From NCBI GenBank assembly GCA_038246575.1, contig JBBRVU010000205.1, forward strand, positions 1 through 6,972: 6,972 bases of DNA, read 5' to 3'. The notes beneath the pieces are model-generated. The model saw only the letters and a list, made by a program, of their open reading frames with translations, was not told where the DNA came from and ran no database searches. Position 1 is the stretch's first letter; each line of letters begins with the position of its first letter. This document shows, one piece after another, positions 5,707 through 6,972 of the stretch. The position numbers were made by a program, and so were the translations under genes. Origin of the DNA: JACCUZ01 sp038246575 (lineage in GTDB: Bacteria > Actinomycetota > Actinomycetes > JACCUZ01).

Positions 5707-6327
5707 TCAGGACTCCTTGACCGCGATCGTCTCGACCGTGTTCGCCACGTGCTCGAAGGCGTCGGCCGCGGCCTCGAGCTGGTCGACGACCTCCTTGAGC
5801 TTCATCACGGTGAGCGCGTCGTAGTCGCCGTTGAAAAGCTTGGCGAGGATGCGGCGGTACACCTGGTCGGCCTGGTTCTCCAGCCGGTTCAGCTCGATCC
5901 AGAACTCGCTGAGATCCTTCATCGACCGCAGCCGCGGCATCGCCTCAGCGGTCAGCTCGGCGGCGCGTTCCAGCACGTCGACCTGGTCGGCGATCTCCGG
6001 CGGGAGGTCGCCGATGTTGTAGAGCACGACGAGGTCGACGGCCGCCTCCATCGCGTCCATCACGTCGTCCAGCGACGACGCCAGCCGGTAGATGTCCTCG
6101 CGGTCGAACGGCGTCACGAAGCTCTCGTTGAGCTCGCGCATGATGGCGTGGGTGGCGTCGTCGCCCGCGTGCTCGGCAGCGCGCATCCGCTCGGCGATCT
6201 GCTTGCGCTCTGCAGGGGCAGCGCCGAGCAGCTCCTTGAGCAGCGAAGCGCCGACGACAAGGTTCTCGCCCGAGGTGGCGAACATCGTGTAGAAGCTCGT
6301 CTTGCGAGGGATCAGACGAATGCGCAC
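5707..6327 (-). CDS. DUF47 family (PhoU-like) phosphate transport accessory protein
   Basis: This 206-aa, largely helical cytoplasmic protein belongs to the DUF47/PhoU-like family, usually encoded directly before a PiT gene, as here. The two PhoU-type acidic helix motifs are present: AGDDATHAIMRELNESFVTP (54-73) running into FDREDIYRLASSLDDVMDAME (74-94), and ELNRLENQADQVYRRI (145-160) followed by KEVVDQLEAAADAFEHVANT (178-197). The conserved Glu/Asp pattern probably binds metal ions. Family members are thought to modulate the cognate PiT transporter, which is inferred here. The GTG start is supported by GGGAG 6-7 nt upstream and by the common MRIRLIPRKTSFYTMF N-terminus. The 3-nt gap to the transporter gene indicates one operon. 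The ribosome-binding site may be masked by a leader repeat (6329-6429). Confidence 0.92.
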   Translation of the reverse strand: MRIRLIPRKTSFYTMFATSGENLVVGASLLKELLGAAPAERKQIAERMRAAEHAGDDATHAIMRELNESFVTPFDREDIYRLASSLDDVMDAMEAAVDLVVLYNIGDLPPEIADQVDVLERAAELTAEAMPRLRSMKDLSEFWIELNRLENQADQVYRRILAKLFNGDYDALTVMKLKEVVDQLEAAADAFEHVANTVETIAVKES

Positions 6328-6328
6328 A

Positions 6329-6429
6329 AGGTCTCCCGGGTCGGGGCAGGGCTGGTGGCCGGTCCGCGGCGCTGATGCTAGGGCAGACTCCCCGCCCGGC
6401 CTGCACAGGGCCGCTGATCAGGGAGACCT
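6329..6429 (-). promoter_or_regulatory. DUF47 leader with a 9-nt inverted repeat masking the ribosome-binding site
   Basis: On the - strand AGGTCTCCC (complement of 6421-6429) is exactly complementary to GGGAGACCT (complement of 6329-6337), which contains the ribosome-binding site of the DUF47 gene just before its GTG. A transcript starting upstream of 6429 could therefore hide the site by pairing over an 83-nt loop. A weak -10-like TAGCAT (complement of 6375-6380) lies inside that loop; a transcript from it would lack the upstream half and escape masking. The repeat is seen; regulation is inferred and I see no known riboswitch consensus. Confidence 0.35.
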
Positions 6430-6447
6430 CGCGAGATTGGGCGGTCG

Positions 6448-6615
6448 CTAACCGACCCGGGGGGCGACGCGGTCGCGCAGGCCCAGGGCCCGGTCGATCT
6501 GGTCCTGGGTCAGGGGCCCCTGGGACGAGGAGGCGGCGATGACCAGCTCCCCGTAGAGCTCGATCTCGTCGAGAGCCAGCGGGTCCTCGAGGCGAGTGTC
6601 GGCCTTGCGCGCCAC
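6448..6615 (-). CDS. Small conserved-looking actinobacterial protein, 55 aa
   Basis: This is a short acidic protein of unknown function. The central part LALDEIELYGELVIAAS (13-29) looks like an amphipathic helix, followed by GPLTQDQIDRALGL (33-46), a second helix with an IDxxLG ending. That two-helix pattern resembles small conserved proteins I associate with Actinobacteria, but I cannot name a family. The GTG start at 6615 is chosen because a perfect AGGAGG (complement of 6620-6625) lies 4 nt upstream; the open frame reaches further upstream, but that part is Arg/Gly-rich and not protein-like. It has no signal peptide or membrane segment. The DUF47 gene follows after 120 nt on the same strand, so co-transcription is possible. 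A weak -10-like TAGTCT lies at complement 6668-6673. Confidence 0.7.
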   Translation of the reverse strand: MARKADTRLEDPLALDEIELYGELVIAASSSQGPLTQDQIDRALGLRDRVAPRVG

Positions 6616-6696
6616 TGGCCCTCCTCTCGCCCCGTTGCCACCACGCCCGCGTCTGCAGCGCGTCCCAAGACTAGGTATGACCAGATTTGGACCGCC

Positions 6697-6714
6697 ATGA
6701 CCTACTCGGGTCAT
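6697..6714. promoter_or_regulatory. Inverted repeat ATGACC-N6-GGTCAT, candidate operator
   Basis: A perfect 6-bp inverted repeat with a 6-bp spacer lies 82-99 bp upstream of the small gene's start, just upstream of its weak -10-like sequence. A third half-site, ATGACC at 6677-6682, lies exactly 20 bp (about two helical turns) from the first. This spacing suits a dimeric regulator binding one face of the DNA. No regulator is encoded nearby. Confidence 0.35.
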
Positions 6715-6717
6715 TCC

Positions 6718-6761
6718 GAAGTGGCCCGGATGGCGACCCCCGGCCCAGCCCGGTCCACTTC
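6718..6761 (-). terminator. Hairpin downstream of the aminotransferase gene
   Basis: GAAGTGG (6718-6724) pairs with CCACTTC (6755-6761) and, after one mismatch, CCGG with CCGG, giving an 11-bp stem around a 20-nt GC-rich loop. It begins 36 nt after the stop codon of the aminotransferase gene, read on the - strand. No U tract follows, so it is a candidate non-canonical terminator, as is common in high-GC genomes. Confidence 0.4.
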
Positions 6762-6797
6762 CGCATCACTCGTTTGCACCCCCTCCGGGCGTAGCAG

Positions 6798-6972
6798 CTA
6801 GCCGGCCAGCTCGGCGAGCACCTCGTGGAAGGCCTCGGTATGCCGGTCGACGTCTACCCCGGTGGTGGCCGGGGACATCAGCGCCATGTTGTGGAACGGC
6901 GTGAGGAGGATGCCCCGGTTCAGCGCGTACAGGTGCAGCAGCTGCTCGAGGGCGAAGTCCCCCGCCGCGTGC
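6798..6972 (-). CDS. Class-III PLP aminotransferase (HemL-like), C-terminal end
   Basis: Only the last 57 residues and a TAG stop are in the window; the gene continues past base 6972. The segment HAAGDFALEQLLHLYALNRG is followed by ILLTPFHNMALMSPATTGVD and an amphipathic C-terminal helix (RHTEAFHEVLAELAG). The order of a small helix, a residue run reading RGILLTPF, a substrate-side strand and a closing helix of the type VDxxxxAxxxVLxxL is the C-terminal domain pattern of glutamate-1-semialdehyde aminomutase and related class-III aminotransferases. PHNMALMS departs from the usual HemL sequence, so it may be a paralogue acting on another substrate. The PLP lysine is outside the window. No functional link to the phosphate genes is evident. 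Confidence 0.65.
   Translation of the reverse strand, partial: HAAGDFALEQLLHLYALNRGILLTPFHNMALMSPATTGVDVDRHTEAFHEVLAELAG

Noticed and set aside
4705..6375. Long + strand open frame of 556 codons
   Set aside because: It is the antisense shadow of the PiT and DUF47 genes; its composition is Arg/Gly/His-rich with no domain pattern.

Overview
The window is high-GC DNA with GTG starts and a gene set typical of Actinobacteria, possibly a Nocardioides-like propionibacterium. The genus is only an impression from protein style. Most of the window is a phosphate-uptake locus: a high-affinity ABC operon on the + strand converges on a low-affinity PiT transporter operon on the - strand.

Region 1 (1-3426, +): pstS (3' part only), pstC, pstA and pstB, i.e. 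the phosphate-binding lipoprotein, two permease subunits and the ATPase of the Pst importer. pstC, pstA and pstB are packed 3-8 nt apart. pstS and pstC are separated by 105 nt holding a strong GC-rich hairpin (642-676), and a 15-bp palindrome (723-737) covers the pstC start codon. Both could lower pstCAB expression relative to pstS.

Region 2 (3427-4710): the most unusual part. After pstB comes an almost pure CAA trinucleotide tract, then a 1234-bp unit made of two 95-bp arms in inverted orientation (3465-3559 and 4604-4698; 84 of 95 positions identical, no indels). The arms enclose one - strand gene for a protein with an AbiEi-like N-terminal winged helix and a C-terminal DUF559/Vsr-like nuclease domain. 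Each arm holds two direct copies of GATCATGC-N5-TGGGGATCTTG, 61 bp apart, whose ends are invariant while the central 5 bp differ in all four copies. This looks like a small, possibly mobile or self-targeting nuclease cassette, inserted exactly where the two phosphate operons meet. No transposase is visible and no target-site duplication was found.

Region 3 (4711-6327, -): a DUF47/PhoU-like protein gene followed 3 nt later by a PiT-family phosphate transporter gene. The DUF47 ribosome-binding site has an exact 9-nt complement about 90 nt upstream in the leader.

Region 4 (6328-6972, -): a 55-aa small protein gene with a strong ribosome-binding site, a candidate operator and hairpin upstream of it, and the 3' end of a class-III (HemL-like) PLP aminotransferase gene. 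No RNA genes, CRISPR arrays or recognisable insertion-sequence transposases were seen.
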